The notes: generated from the letters alone by a model not told the origin. DNA of 64,000 nucleotides from Limimaricola cinnabarinus (GCF_002723615.1 NZ_KZ304951.1:579344-643343); one strand, 5' to 3'; shown: positions 34,983-44,623, numbered from the stretch's first letter. Numbers and translations are program-made.

Positions 34983-35597
34983 TCACTGCCCGAGCGCCCG
35001 TGCCAGCGCCGCCTCGACCGCCGCCACCTCGGCCTCGCCCTCCTCGGGCATCGCGCCGCGCAGGTTGTTGAGATCGCTGACATAGCCGCGGATCTGCTCG
35101 CGCAGCGAAGCGCGGCTGTAATCGGGGATGATGCCCGCGGCGCGCAGCTCATCCTCGGTGGTCGGGGCCTTTTCGGGATACTTCGTCAGATCCGCGAGCC
35201 GCAGACCGGCGGTGATGCCGCGCCCGCGCGAGAAGAAACTGCGATAATCGCGGATCGCCACCAGCCCCTTCGGCTCCGGCCCGATCCCCGCGGCGTGCAG
35301 CCGGCTGAACATCACCCAGTTCTCGGCCACGCGCCGCAGCACCGGCGTGGTGAAGGCGCGCGCCCAGTCCTGCGCGCCCTCGCGCCGGTCGAACCCGCCC
35401 AGCACCTCCTCGCGCCTGGGCGCCTTGTGGTAGATGCAATGCTGCCGTCCGGCCACGGCATGCATGATCTTGAGCTGCGGCCCGGGCAGATAGACCGCCC
35501 ATGCGCCCCACTTCACCCGGCAGATCCGCCCGGCCAGCGCCGCGTGGCTCGGCCAGAGCCGCATCCTGTCGATCACTTCGATGCGTTCCACGTCCAT
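34983..35597 (-). CDS. Conserved protein of unknown function
   Basis: A 204-aa soluble protein that I do not recognise. It begins MDVERIEVIDRMRLWPSH and has a central block (VAIRDYRSFFSRGRGIT near residue 116) and a C-terminal acidic/alanine helix. No signal peptide, membrane helix or known motif is visible. Codon use and GC match the neighbours, and a GGGAGG Shine-Dalgarno supports the start. It is 73 nt upstream... on the same strand as, but spaced from, the aminotransferase gene start, so they are not tightly coupled. Confidence 0.7.
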   Translation of the reverse strand: MDVERIEVIDRMRLWPSHAALAGRICRVKWGAWAVYLPGPQLKIMHAVAGRQHCIYHKAPRREEVLGGFDRREGAQDWARAFTTPVLRRVAENWVMFSRLHAAGIGPEPKGLVAIRDYRSFFSRGRGITAGLRLADLTKYPEKAPTTEDELRAAGIIPDYSRASLREQIRGYVSDLNNLRGAMPEEGEAEVAAVEAALARALGQ

Positions 35598-35696
35598 CCG
35601 CGCCTCCCCGTCATCGCCCTGCCCTAGGCCGCGATCCCGCCCCCGTCAAACCCCGCCTGCTTGCGAGGGGGCACGGGGAGGCTTATGCACGGCTCG

Positions 35697-35770
35697 GATG
35701 ACGCGATGGCCAGATGACGCATGGCCAGATGACGCATGGCCAGATGACGCATGGCCAGATGACGCATGGG
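35697..35770. repeat. Tandem 15-bp repeat, about five copies
   Basis: Unit GATGACGCATGGCCA: the first copy has one inserted G, three are identical, and the last is partial. The array ends 8 nt before the phosphatase start codon, so its length changes the distance between promoter and gene. The unit is a multiple of three and reads open in several frames. Confidence 0.9.
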
Positions 35771-35777
35771 ATGGGCG

Positions 35778-36452
35778 ATGAAACTTCTCGACGGGCTGAG
35801 AGCGTGGGAACGGCGCGCGCGCATGCGCCATCACGACATCGCCGATGCCGGGTCGCGGCGGCGGGCGCTGGCCAGCTACCTGATCCTCGATCATGCGATC
35901 CTGCGCTACTGGTGGACCAATTTCCACCTCGTCAGCCCGGGCGTGTTCCGCTCCAACCAGCCTACCCATGGGCGGTTCGGAAAGATGGCCAAGATCGGCA
36001 TCCGCACCGTCATCAACCTGCGCGGCGAAGGCCCGCATCCGCGCTATCTCTTCGAGGCGGAAAGCTGCCGCGCGCTGGGCCTGCGGCTGGTCTCGACCCA
36101 GCTTTCCGCCCGCCGCGCCGCTCCGCCCGAGCAGATCCTGCGGCTCTTCGCGCTGTTGCGCGAGGCCGAGCGCCCGGTGGTGATGCATTGCAAGTCGGGC
36201 GCGGATCGCGCGGGCTTCGCCTCGGCCCTGCATTTGCTGGCCGAGGGGCATCCGATCGAGGAGGCCCGCCGCCAGCTGCACCCCCGCTTCCTGCATTTCC
36301 GCCGCTCGCGCACCGGCGTGCTCGATCACATCCTCGATCTCTATGAGGCGCGGCAGGCGCAGGGTCCGATCGGCATCGAGGAGTGGATCGCCACGGAATA
36401 CGACGCCGAGGCTGCGCAGCAGGGCTTCGAGGCCGGGCGGACCAAGGCATGA
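35778..36452 (+). CDS. Tyrosine/dual-specificity-type phosphatase
   Basis: A 224-aa cytosolic protein with the cysteine-phosphatase P-loop HCKSGADR (Cys138, Arg144) and VFRSNQPTHGRFGKMAKIGI with VINLRGEGPHPRY before it, the layout of DSP-like phosphatases common in alphaproteobacteria. The substrate is unknown. ATG at 35778 is chosen; an in-frame ATG at 35766 lies inside the tandem repeat. Its TGA overlaps the ATG of the ABC exporter (ATGA), suggesting the two work together, perhaps on a lipid or glycolipid. Confidence 0.85.
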   Translation: MKLLDGLRAWERRARMRHHDIADAGSRRRALASYLILDHAILRYWWTNFHLVSPGVFRSNQPTHGRFGKMAKIGIRTVINLRGEGPHPRYLFEAESCRALGLRLVSTQLSARRAAPPEQILRLFALLREAERPVVMHCKSGADRAGFASALHLLAEGHPIEEARRQLHPRFLHFRRSRTGVLDHILDLYEARQAQGPIGIEEWIATEYDAEAAQQGFEAGRTKA

Positions 36453-38242
36453 CCGCCGCATTGCGCCCGCCCGCCGACGCCAATCCCGCGCCGGTGCAGA
36501 CCGACGGGCGGGGCCTGTTCCTGTGGCTGTGGCGGGGCTATCTCTCGAAGCACTGGCGCTGGCTCATCGTCGCCATGGTGCTGATGGCGATCGAGGGCGG
36601 CTCGCTGGGCCTCTTCGCCTCGATGATGAAGCCGATGTTCGACGAGGTCTTCGTCGCGGGCCGCACCGATGCGCTGTGGATCGTCGGCGTGGTGGTGCTG
36701 GGCATCTTCATCATGCGCGCCATCACCTCGATGAGCCAGCGGGTGATCATGACGATGATCCGCGAACGCAGCGCCGCGGCGCTGCGCTCGGACCTGCTGT
36801 CGCATCTGATGCGGCTCGATGGCGGCTGGCACCAGTCCCACCCGCCGGGCTATCTCATCGAGAGGGTGCAGGGCGACGTCACGGCGATCAACCAGGTCTG
36901 GGCCACGCTCGTCACCGGCGCGGGGCGCGATCTCATCTCGGTGGTGTCGCTGTTCGCGGTGGCGCTTTCGGTCGACTGGCGCTGGACGCTGGTGGCGCTG
37001 GTCGGCGTTCCGGTGCTGGTGCTGCCCTCGCTGATCGCGCAGAAATACGTCCGCCGCCGCTCGCGCAGCTCGCGCGAGATCGCGGCGCACATGTCGACCC
37101 GGCTCGACGAGGTGTTCCACGGCATCGCCCCGATCAAGCTCAACGCGCTCGAATCCTACCAGTCCGAGCGCTATGGCCGGCTGATCGACGCGCGGGTGCG
37201 CGCCGAGATCCGCGCCGCCTCGGGGCAGGCCGCCATCCCGGCGATGATCGACATCATGACCGGGCTGGGATTTCTCGGCGTGCTGTTCTACGGCGGCGCC
37301 GAGATCATCGCGGGCGACAAGTCGGTGGGCCAGTTCATGGCTTTCTTCACCGCCATGAGCCTCGCCTTCGAACCGCTGCGCCGGCTGGGTAACATCTCGG
37401 GGCAATGGCAGACGGCGGCGGCCAGCCTCGAGCGGCTGCGCGCGATCTTCGAAGCCAGGCCTTCGCTCACCTCGCCCGCCCGCCCGCAAAGCGCGCCCGA
37501 GGGCGCGCCGGAAATCCGGCTCGACGGGGTGCATCTGTCCTATGGCGAGCTGCCGGTGCTGCGCGGCGCGAGCTTCACCGCCGCCGCCGGGCGGACGACG
37601 GCGCTGGTCGGGGCCTCGGGCGCGGGCAAGAGCACCGTGTTCAACCTGCTCGCCCGGCTGGTCGATCCGCAATCGGGCGAGATCACCATCGGCGGCGTGC
37701 CGACGCGCGCGCTCAGGCTCGAAGAGCTGCGCGGGCTGATCTCGGTCGTCTCGCAGGACGCGCTCCTTTTCGACGAGACGGTACGCGACAACATCCTTCT
37801 GGGCCGCACCGATGTCAGCGAGGCGCGGCTCCGCGAGGTGCTCGACGCCGCCCATGTCTCGGACTTCCTGCCGCGCCTGCCCAACGGGCTCGACAGCCCC
37901 GCCGGCCCGCGCGGCTCGGCGCTTTCGGGCGGGCAGCGCCAGCGCGTGGCGATCGCCCGCGCGCTTTTGCGCGACACGCCGGTGCTGCTTCTGGACGAGG
38001 CGACGAGCGCGCTCGACACGAAATCCGAAGCCGTGGTGCAGCAGGCGCTGGAGCGGCTCTCGAAGGGGCGCACGACGCTGGTGATCGCGCACAGGCTCTC
38101 GACCGTGCAGGGCGCCGACAGCATCGTGGTGATGGATCAGGGCGAGGTGGTGGATCAGGGCAGCCATGCCGAGCTTCTGGCGCGCGGCGGCATCTATGCC
38201 GATCTGCACGCGCTGCAGTTCCGCGACGCCGAGACGGGCTGA
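36449..38242 (+). CDS. MsbA-like ABC exporter (fused membrane and ATPase domains)
   Basis: Half-transporter of 597 aa working as a homodimer in the inner membrane. Six membrane segments fall in about residues 30-320, followed by the ATPase domain with Walker A GASGAGKST, the signature LSGGQRQR, Walker B VLLLDEATSALD and the switch His in IAHRLS. It is like MsbA and other lipid or peptide exporters; the substrate cannot be inferred. Translationally coupled to the phosphatase gene. Confidence 0.9.
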   Translation: MTAALRPPADANPAPVQTDGRGLFLWLWRGYLSKHWRWLIVAMVLMAIEGGSLGLFASMMKPMFDEVFVAGRTDALWIVGVVVLGIFIMRAITSMSQRVIMTMIRERSAAALRSDLLSHLMRLDGGWHQSHPPGYLIERVQGDVTAINQVWATLVTGAGRDLISVVSLFAVALSVDWRWTLVALVGVPVLVLPSLIAQKYVRRRSRSSREIAAHMSTRLDEVFHGIAPIKLNALESYQSERYGRLIDARVRAEIRAASGQAAIPAMIDIMTGLGFLGVLFYGGAEIIAGDKSVGQFMAFFTAMSLAFEPLRRLGNISGQWQTAAASLERLRAIFEARPSLTSPARPQSAPEGAPEIRLDGVHLSYGELPVLRGASFTAAAGRTTALVGASGAGKSTVFNLLARLVDPQSGEITIGGVPTRALRLEELRGLISVVSQDALLFDETVRDNILLGRTDVSEARLREVLDAAHVSDFLPRLPNGLDSPAGPRGSALSGGQRQRVAIARALLRDTPVLLLDEATSALDTKSEAVVQQALERLSKGRTTLVIAHRLSTVQGADSIVVMDQGEVVDQGSHAELLARGGIYADLHALQFRDAETG

Positions 38243-38273
38243 CGCGGACGGCTGCCACGCCTATGTAGGGGGC

Positions 38274-39023
38274 ATGACACAAGATCGCAGCATCATCGCC
38301 GTCACCGGCGCCGACCGAGACGAGTTCCTCCAAGGGCTCGTCACCAACGACATCGCGCGGGCGAAGGACGGCCTCGCCTATGCCGCGCTGCTGACGCCGC
38401 AGGGCAAGCTGATCGCGGATTTCTTCCTCAAGGGAGAGGCGGAGCGCATCCTGATCGACGTGGCCGCCGATGTCGCGCCGCAGCTGTTCCAGCGGCTGTC
38501 GATGTACAAGCTGCGCGCCGATGTGGCGCTGGCCGAGGCCGATGTGAAGGTGTCGCGCGGCACCGGCCCCGCCCCCGAGGGCGCCCTGCCCGATCCGCGC
38601 CATCCCGATCTCGGCTGGCGGCTCTATGGCGAGGCTTCGGGCGATGATGGCTCGGACTGGACCGCGATCCGGGTCGAGCATCTGATCCCCGAATGGGGCA
38701 GCGAGCTGGGCCCCGACACCTATATCCTCGAAGCGGGTTTCGAGCGGATGGGCGGCGTCGACTTCAGGAAGGGCTGCTATGTCGGTCAAGAGGTCACCGC
38801 GCGGATGAAGCACAAGACCGAGCTGCGCAAGGGCTTCGGGCGCGTCGCCATCGAGGGCGACGCCGCGCCGGGCACGCCGATCACCGCCGGAGAGAAATCC
38901 GTGGGCACGCTGCACAGCCGCGCGGGCGACCGCGCCATCGCATGGCTGCGCTTCGACCGGGCGCAGGGCGAGATGCGGGCCGGGGATGCCGCCTTGCGGC
39001 TGTGCGATCACAGCAGCAGATAG
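38274..39023 (+). CDS. ygfZ: Folate-binding YgfZ protein (Fe-S cluster repair/assembly)
   Basis: A 249-aa member of the YgfZ/GcvT family. The signature KGCYVGQEV with the reactive Cys168 is intact, and the N-terminus has the folate-binding LQGLVTNDI. YgfZ proteins help maintain certain [4Fe-4S] enzymes with tetrahydrofolate. AGGGGG precedes the ATG. Its end overlaps by 16 nt the end of the convergent RTX pseudogene. Confidence 0.92.
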   Translation: MTQDRSIIAVTGADRDEFLQGLVTNDIARAKDGLAYAALLTPQGKLIADFFLKGEAERILIDVAADVAPQLFQRLSMYKLRADVALAEADVKVSRGTGPAPEGALPDPRHPDLGWRLYGEASGDDGSDWTAIRVEHLIPEWGSELGPDTYILEAGFERMGGVDFRKGCYVGQEVTARMKHKTELRKGFGRVAIEGDAAPGTPITAGEKSVGTLHSRAGDRAIAWLRFDRAQGEMRAGDAALRLCDHSSR

Positions 39024-40216
39024 GGCTCCACCTCGCCGAAATAGCCTTCGAGAAACACGTCGTTGTCGGCGTCGAGCGCGATGCCCGTGCCGTTCTCATC
39101 GGTGAAGACGTTCTGATCATCCATCGAGGCGGCGACGCGGATGTCGATCCGGTCGCCCTCATCGGGATCGAAATCGCCGATCTTGTCATGGCCGAACTTG
39201 CGGCTGAGAAAGATGAAGGTGTCGGCCCCGCTGTCGCCGCGCGCCCAATCATCGCCCACCTTCATGAAGATGCGGTCATCGCCGTCATCGCCGTCATCGC
39301 CGTCGAAGTAATTGTCGCGCATCACGTCGTCGCCCTTGGACCCTAATACCCCCTTGATGGATTTGAACCGGTCCGTGGTGCCGAAGCCGTCGCGCATCGT
39401 GCCGCGGGCGAGGTTGGCGATGATGCCGTCGCCGCCGTCATCGGCCTCCTCGCGCTGGTAGCTCGCGATGTCGAACCCGCCCCGGTCGACCAGCCGGGCA
39501 TCCCCCGTAACCCGTGAAAGATGTTGTCCTGCCCGTCGCCGCGGAACACGTCGTCGAGGAGCGTGCCGCGCAGCTGCTCGATCGAGATCAGGCGGTCGGT
39601 CTCGCCATCCGGCCCATCGACGCGGCCGCGCTTGAGATTGGCGTCGATCCCGCTCGACGGAATGCGCGGCCCCTGCCCCCAGAAGTTGTAGCTCACGGTG
39701 TCATGGGCATCGGCATTGCCGCGATAGGTATCGGCGCCGCCCCGGTCCTTGATGTAGGAGCCGCCCCGCGCCACGCGGACCAGATCCTCGCCCGGACCGG
39801 TCGTGATGTCCGAGCCCTCCTCGGCATCCGACCTGCTGACGAAAAGCGTCCTGCGCGGTCAACAGGGCATAGGTCTGGTAGGGGCTGTATCTCAGGCTGT
39901 GCAGGAACACCCCGGGATCGAGATCGATCCTGTCGAGCACCATCTGGCGGGCGCCGTCCTCGTTCTTTCAGACGATCTTGTCGATACGGTCACCGCGCAG
40001 CAGGTCCTGCCCAGCATCGAAGCCCTGCGACGGCGTGTGGAGCTGGGCGTTGGACAGGGTTCTCACCGCCTTTGCCGGGCTTTCCTAGGGATTGCAGTCC
40101 TCGCCGGTATAGTCGAGCACGATCTTCCTCCTGCCGATCGAAGCGATCTCGGCCCTGTCGAAATCGGCATAGCGATAGATCCAGGATCCGGGGGAAAAGA
40201 ACTTCATGCGGGCCAT
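39008..40216 (-). pseudogene. Decayed RTX-type calcium-binding repeat protein
   Basis: A good AGGAGG Shine-Dalgarno and ATG (40214-40216) start MARMKFFSPGSWIYRYADFD, but the frame meets TAG after about 43 codons. RTX-like protein sequence continues across all three frames: QMVLDRIDLDPGVFLHSLRY (about 39,945-39,885), then SYIKDRGGADTYRGNADAHD to about 39,505, then a frame change into MRDGFGTTDRFKSIKGVLGS and a C-terminus with GDSGADTFIF, DKIGDFDPDEGDRIDI. At least two frameshifts (near 39,850 and 39,505) and two stops (near 40,087 and 39,968) are needed. A GACGGCGAT microsatellite (about 39,270-39,305) encodes a GDD run. Such proteins are usually secreted by type I systems; tolC is about 5 kb away. 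Confidence 0.8.
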
Positions 40217-40354
40217 AACGGTGCCTCCTGACCAGTAATGCATCAGCAGACGGGCCATCTGTGGCAGCGATGACGCGACGTCACCCCGACAGGGAGGCAC
40301 TGTCGGGTGCAACAACCCTGCCCTGATCCGGCAGGGCGCGGATCGGGCCGCCTT

Positions 40355-40389
40355 GAACGAAACGAGGCGGCCCCGCCGGAGCCGCCTCG
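40355..40389 (-). terminator. Candidate terminator after efp
   Basis: Nine-bp stem CGAGGCGGC / GCCGCCTCG with a 9-nt loop; on the minus strand it is followed by TTTCGTT. It lies about 60 nt after the efp stop. Confidence 0.6.
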
Positions 40390-40449
40390 CCTGATCTGAT
40401 TGCGCATTCCGGCACAGCGCGCATCCGCGCCCGGACCGCTTGCGCCGGG

Positions 40450-41013
40450 TCAGGCGCGCTCGGCGTATTCCATGGTCTCGGTGTTGACGACGATGTCCTC
40501 GTCCTGGCCGATGAAGGGCGGCACCATCACCCGCACGCCGTTGTCGAGCAGCGCCGGCTTGAAGCTGTTGGCCGCCGTCTGGCCCTTCACCACCGGCTCG
40601 GTCTCGACGATCTTGCAGGTGACCTTCTGCGGCAGCGAGACGTTGAGCGCCTCATCGCCGTAATACTCGATATGCACCGTCATGCCGTCCTGCAGGAACG
40701 GGCGGCGATCGCCCAGAAGCTCGGCGGGCAGCGCGATCTGGTCGTAGGTCTCGCTGTCCATGAAGGTCAGCATGCCGTCGGTCTCGAACAGGAACTGCTG
40801 GTCGCGCTGCTCGAGGCGCACGCGCTCGACCTTGTCGGCGGAGCGGAAACGCTCGTTGAGCTTCGAGCCGTTGCGCAGGTTCTTCATCTCGACCTGCGCG
40901 AAGGCGCCGCCCTTGCCGGGTTTGACATGATCGACCTTCACGGCGGCCCACAGGCCACCATTGTGCTCGAGGATGTTGCCGGGGCGAATTTCGTTACCGT
41001 TGATCTTGGGCAT
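40450..41013 (-). CDS. efp: Translation elongation factor P
   Basis: EF-P (187 aa), which rescues ribosomes stalled at polyproline. The KOW-like N-terminal domain, two OB domains, the conserved loop [10 protein letters not shown] with the modifiable Lys34, and the C-terminal family motif around [11 protein letters not shown]-like sequence (here [11 protein letters not shown]) are present. A Lys at this position is of the type acted on by EpmA; no epmA is seen here. ATG at 41011-41013 is the usual MPKINGNEI start. Confidence 0.96.
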   Translation of the reverse strand: MPKINGNEIRPGNILEHNGGLWAAVKVDHVKPGKGGAFAQVEMKNLRNGSKLNERFRSADKVERVRLEQRDQQFLFETDGMLTFMDSETYDQIALPAELLGDRRPFLQDGMTVHIEYYGDEALNVSLPQKVTCKIVETEPVVKGQTAANSFKPALLDNGVRVMVPPFIGQDEDIVVNTETMEYAERA

Positions 41014-41255
41014 GTCGGTCCATGTGGCGGAAAAGGGGCAATGGGTTGATCGGAATTGGCCCCCGCCTATATCTCGCGGGTCGATCATAAGCAAGTTGAG
41101 CCAAGCCCGCCACCGCTCCACCACGTTGCCTGACCCGAAGCCATGCGCATAGCGCATAACTGCCATTCCAACTGCGACGCATCGAATCACGCGCAAATTC
41201 GGTAAGTCACCGGGACGCATTGGCGACAAGAGCAAAAAGAACGTAAGGAAGCATG

Positions 41256-41579
41256 ATGAAGGATTTCGTTGACGGCACCGCCTACAACAACGAGCAGGGC
41301 AACCGCGCCCGCAAGCTCTTCGCGGCCGTCGTCCTTGCCGCTCTGGATGACGCCATCGCCGACGACAAGAAATACGGCAACGGGCCCGAGCAGATCGCCC
41401 GCTGGGCGCGGTCGCGCGATGGGCGCGAGGTGCTGTCCTGCGCCGGGATCGACCCCAATGAGCGGGTCGTCGCGGGTCTGATGGAATTCGTGGGCAAGGG
41501 CGTGCGCACCTCGGTCGCGCTGTCGCGCGAGGAGAGCGAGCGTCGTCACGCCGCAGAGCTCGAGTCCCGCGCCGCCTGA
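41256..41579 (+). CDS. DUF6280-like small conserved protein
   Basis: A 107-aa soluble protein, strongly conserved in Rhodobacteraceae as I recall (DUF6280), of unknown function. It begins [20 protein letters not shown] and has [32 protein letters not shown]. No known motif. ATG at 41256 has the best spacing from AAGGA (41245-41249); an ATG at 41253 adds one Met. A strong terminator follows, so it is monocistronic. Confidence 0.8.
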   Translation: MKDFVDGTAYNNEQGNRARKLFAAVVLAALDDAIADDKKYGNGPEQIARWARSRDGREVLSCAGIDPNERVVAGLMEFVGKGVRTSVALSREESERRHAAELESRAA

Positions 41580-41600
41580 TCGCGGCCCGAGGACTTGTGA

Positions 41601-41635
41601 AAAACGCGCGGCTCCCCCCGGGGGCCGCGTTTTTC
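41601..41635. terminator. Bidirectional terminator
   Basis: AAAACGCGCGGC and GCCGCG with C/G runs form a GC-rich stem flanked by A-tract and TTTTT on either side. It serves the DUF6280 gene and probably the convergent membrane-protein gene. Confidence 0.85.
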
Positions 41636-41638
41636 GTT

Positions 41639-42208
41639 TCAGAAGACGAAGCGCCAGATCCCCGAAGAGCCGAGCTCGGCGACGAGCAGCAGCGCAAGCG
41701 CCGCGCGCATGGCGAGGCTCCTGAACCGCCACAGCATCCAGCCGGTGAGCGCGATCGACAGCCCCGCCTCCAGCGGGCCGACGATCCCGGCATGGTGATG
41801 GCGATCCCAGTAGCTGAACGGAGATTCGAAGCGCCAATCGCTCAGTGGCCAGAGCATGGGCCGCGCATCGGCCCCGTGCAGCGGCAGATCGAGCGCGAGA
41901 TGCAACAATCCCGCCCCGGCAAAGGCCAGCAGCACCGGCCAACGCCGCCACAGCGCAAACGCCAGAAGCGCGGTCCAGATCGGGATCGAGTTGTCGATGG
42001 CGAAGACCGCCATCCAGGCGTCGGAAAAGTAATACTCCGAGAAGATGACCCGCGCGGGCACCTCCGACACGAAGCGCGCCCAGGCCACCATCAGGTAGAG
42101 CGACAGGTCCGGCGCCAGCCCGCCCAAAAGCGCCGCCGCCGTCACACGGGGCCGCCCCGGCTGGCCGAAGGCCGCCGCGCCGAAGATCAGATGCGCCGGC
42201 GTGTTCAT
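41639..42208 (-). CDS. DUF457/YdjM-like membrane protein
   Basis: A 189-aa protein with about four hydrophobic segments. It starts [16 protein letters not shown] with [11 protein letters not shown], and later [10 protein letters not shown] and DRHHHAG, giving the His/Asp pattern of the 'inner membrane metal-dependent hydrolase' (DUF457-like) group. Homologues next to cobQ are sometimes labelled cobalamin-related by position only; nothing here shows this. It is divergent from cobQ. Confidence 0.65.
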   Translation of the reverse strand: MNTPAHLIFGAAAFGQPGRPRVTAAALLGGLAPDLSLYLMVAWARFVSEVPARVIFSEYYFSDAWMAVFAIDNSIPIWTALLAFALWRRWPVLLAFAGAGLLHLALDLPLHGADARPMLWPLSDWRFESPFSYWDRHHHAGIVGPLEAGLSIALTGWMLWRFRSLAMRAALALLLVAELGSSGIWRFVF

Positions 42209-42279
42209 CGCTTTTCCCTTGCTGGCCCCGCCCCCGGACAGCTACCGCAGGGCGACGGCGAGCGGCAACGGGGATGCGC

Positions 42280-43728
42280 ATGGCACGGGCGATCATGATC
42301 CAGGGCGCGGGCTCGAATGTCGGCAAGTCGATGATCGTGGCGGGGCTGGCGCGCGCGCTGCGCAGGCGCGGCCTTTCGGTGGCGCCCTTCAAGCCGCAGA
42401 ACATGTCGAACAACGCCGCCGTGACGATGGATGGCGGCGAGATCGGCCGCGCGCAGGCGCTGCAGGCCCGCGCCGCCGGAATCGCGCCGCAGACCGACAT
42501 GAATCCGGTGCTTCTGAAGCCCGAAAGCGAAACCGGCGCGCAGGTCGTGGTGCAGGGCCGAAGGCTCACCACCGCGCGGGCGCGCGATTACGCGGCGCTG
42601 AAGCCGACCCTGCTGCCGCGCGTGCTCGACAGCTTTCACCGCCTCGCCGCGGCGCATGATCTGGTCATCGTCGAGGGGGCGGGCAGCCCGGCGGAGGTGA
42701 ACCTGCGGGCGGGCGACATCGCCAATATGGGCTTTGCGCAGGCCGCAGGGGTGCCGGTCGTTCTGCTGGGCGACATAGACCGGGGCGGCGTCATCGCGCA
42801 GCTCGTGGGCAGCCACGCGGTGCTCGATGCGGCGGATGCCGCGCTGATCCGCGGCTTCGCGGTCAACAAGTTTCGCGGCGATGCCGGCCTTTTCACCGAT
42901 GGCATGGCCTTCATCGCCCAACGCACCGGCTGGGCGCCCTTGGGCATCGTGCCGCATTTCGCCCAAGCCTGGCGGCTGCCGGCGGAAGACAGCGCCGAGA
43001 TCGTCTCGCGCCCCGGCGGGCCGGTGAAGATCGCCGTGCCGCGGCTGAACCGGATCGCCAATTTCGACGATCTCGATCCGCTCTCGGCCGAGCCGGATGT
43101 GAGCGTGGTCATGATCGAACCGGGCCGCCCCCTGCCCGGCGATGCCGATCTGGTGCTCATTCCCGGTTCGAAATCGACCATCGCCGATCTCGCCGCCTTT
43201 CGCGCCGAGGGCTGGGACATCGACCTTGCCGCGCATCTGCGGCGCGGCGGGCAAGTGATGGGGATCTGCGGCGGCTATCAGATGCTGGGGCGCAGCATTG
43301 CCGACCCCGAGGGCATCGAAGGCGCGCCCGGCACCGTCGAGGGCCTGGGCCTTCTCGATGTGCACACCGTGATGCATCCCGAAAAGCGTCTCGGGCTGGT
43401 CGAGGGGCGGCTGCGAAGCGGCGGTGCGATCAGCGGCTACGAGATCCATATCGGCCGCACCGAGGGCCCCGATCACGCGGCGCGCCACTGGATCGAGATC
43501 GAGGGCCGGCCCGAAGGCGCGGCCAGCCCCGATGGCCGGGTGCGCGGCTGCTACCTGCACGGGCTGTTCTCGGATGATGGCTTTCGGGCGCAGGTGCTGG
43601 CGGAGCTGGGCGGTGCCTCGCGCGGCAGCTACGAGGCGGAGGTGGAGACGACGCTCGACGCGCTGGCCGCGCATCTGGAGCGGCATCTCGACATCGACCG
43701 CCTGCTCGACCTCGCCGCCCCGGTCTGA
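42280..43728 (+). CDS. cobQ: Cobyric acid synthase CobQ
   Basis: Glutamine-dependent amidotransferase (482 aa) that amidates four side chains of adenosylcobyrinic a,c-diamide in cobalamin biosynthesis. The N-terminal P-loop-like [33 protein letters not shown] and [11 protein letters not shown] are typical. The C-terminal class I glutaminase domain has the nucleophile Cys in [10 protein letters not shown] and GCYLHGLF with the catalytic His. ATG at 42280 follows GGGG; ATG at 42274 is also in frame. No other cob gene and no cobalamin riboswitch is seen in the window. Confidence 0.95.
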   Translation: MARAIMIQGAGSNVGKSMIVAGLARALRRRGLSVAPFKPQNMSNNAAVTMDGGEIGRAQALQARAAGIAPQTDMNPVLLKPESETGAQVVVQGRRLTTARARDYAALKPTLLPRVLDSFHRLAAAHDLVIVEGAGSPAEVNLRAGDIANMGFAQAAGVPVVLLGDIDRGGVIAQLVGSHAVLDAADAALIRGFAVNKFRGDAGLFTDGMAFIAQRTGWAPLGIVPHFAQAWRLPAEDSAEIVSRPGGPVKIAVPRLNRIANFDDLDPLSAEPDVSVVMIEPGRPLPGDADLVLIPGSKSTIADLAAFRAEGWDIDLAAHLRRGGQVMGICGGYQMLGRSIADPEGIEGAPGTVEGLGLLDVHTVMHPEKRLGLVEGRLRSGGAISGYEIHIGRTEGPDHAARHWIEIEGRPEGAASPDGRVRGCYLHGLFSDDGFRAQVLAELGGASRGSYEAEVETTLDALAAHLERHLDIDRLLDLAAPV

Positions 43729-43732
43729 GCGA

Positions 43733-44623
43733 TCAGTCGACCTCGCCGCTGGCCAGCGCGCGGAAGATTTCGCGGCGCACCAGCTTGCGCAGGTTGCTTG
43801 TGATCCGGTCGCCGAGCGGGCCGCGCAGCTCTTCGCGCAGGACCTCGGTGACGATCCGGCGCAGCATTTCCTCGTCGACGATCGGCGCCTGCTCCGCCTC
43901 GGGACGGGCGCTTGGCGCGGCGCTTTCGGTAACGGGGGCCTTGACGCGCGCGGCCGGGATCGGCGCCTCTGTCGCCGCGGCCCGTGCCTCGGGGGCGGGA
44001 TCGGCCTGCGGAGCCGTTTCCTCTGCCAGTCCGTCGTGGAACCGGGCCTCCGGCGCGGGGGCCTCGGTCGGCGCGGCCTGCACGCGCTGCGCGGCGCTCT
44101 CCTGCGCATGGGCGTGACGGCGGCTCAGGAAGGGCGCGTCCTCGGCCCGGGCGCTGGCCCAGTCCATCACCGGCGCCGGTTCGCTGCCATCGGGCTCCCA
44201 TTCCTCGACCTGATGGGTGATCGCCGATTCGAGCTCGGCGATCGTCGCTTCGAGCCGCGATCTGAGCCCCGGCTCCTGCGAGGGCGCGGCCTGGGGCAGA
44301 TCGGGCGCTTCGAAATCATCATCGGGCGCCTCCGCCGCGCCGCGCCCTGTGGCGGGCGGAAACGGCGCGGGCGACGGGGCAGATGACGGGGCTTCGGCGG
44401 CGGGCGGTTCGGCCCGGCCGGCAACCCGCAGCGCCGGGGTCAGCACCAGCGGCGCATCGGCACGGCGCTCGGGGCGCGCGCGGGCCGGAGCGGCCGCCGC
44501 CTGCTCCGACCGGTCGACGGGGCGCGGCCCCGGCGCCGGGGCCTGCTGCTCGCCATCGGCAAGCAACCTGCGGATGGAGGACAGGACATCCTCGATTTCG
44601 ACGCTCTTGACCGGATCGGACAT
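43733..44623 (-). CDS. DUF2497 (PopZ-like) protein
   Basis: A 296-aa protein with short conserved ends and a long disordered middle. The N-terminus VEIEDVLSSIRRLLADG (about residues 7-23) and C-terminus with EEMLRRIVTEVLREELRGPL, ITSNLRKLVRREIFRAL match DUF2497, the family of the Caulobacter polar organiser PopZ. The middle 200 residues are rich in Pro, Ala and Glu. PopZ of Caulobacter is 177 aa, so the linker here is long. It follows tolC on the minus strand and converges on cobQ with a 4-nt gap. Confidence 0.82.
   Translation of the reverse strand: MSDPVKSVEIEDVLSSIRRLLADGEQQAPAPGPRPVDRSEQAAAAPARARPERRADAPLVLTPALRVAGRAEPPAAEAPSSAPSPAPFPPATGRGAAEAPDDDFEAPDLPQAAPSQEPGLRSRLEATIAELESAITHQVEEWEPDGSEPAPVMDWASARAEDAPFLSRRHAHAQESAAQRVQAAPTEAPAPEARFHDGLAEETAPQADPAPEARAAATEAPIPAARVKAPVTESAAPSARPEAEQAPIVDEEMLRRIVTEVLREELRGPLGDRITSNLRKLVRREIFRALASGEVD

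Noticed and set aside
35714-35780. A peptide with MTHGQ repeats encoded by the tandem repeat
   Set aside because: It is in a different frame from the phosphatase, has no Shine-Dalgarno, and the repeat reads open in other frames and on the other strand as well.
42209-42279. Cobalamin riboswitch upstream of cobQ
   Set aside because: The spacer is only about 70 nt and lacks the B12-box-like sequence.
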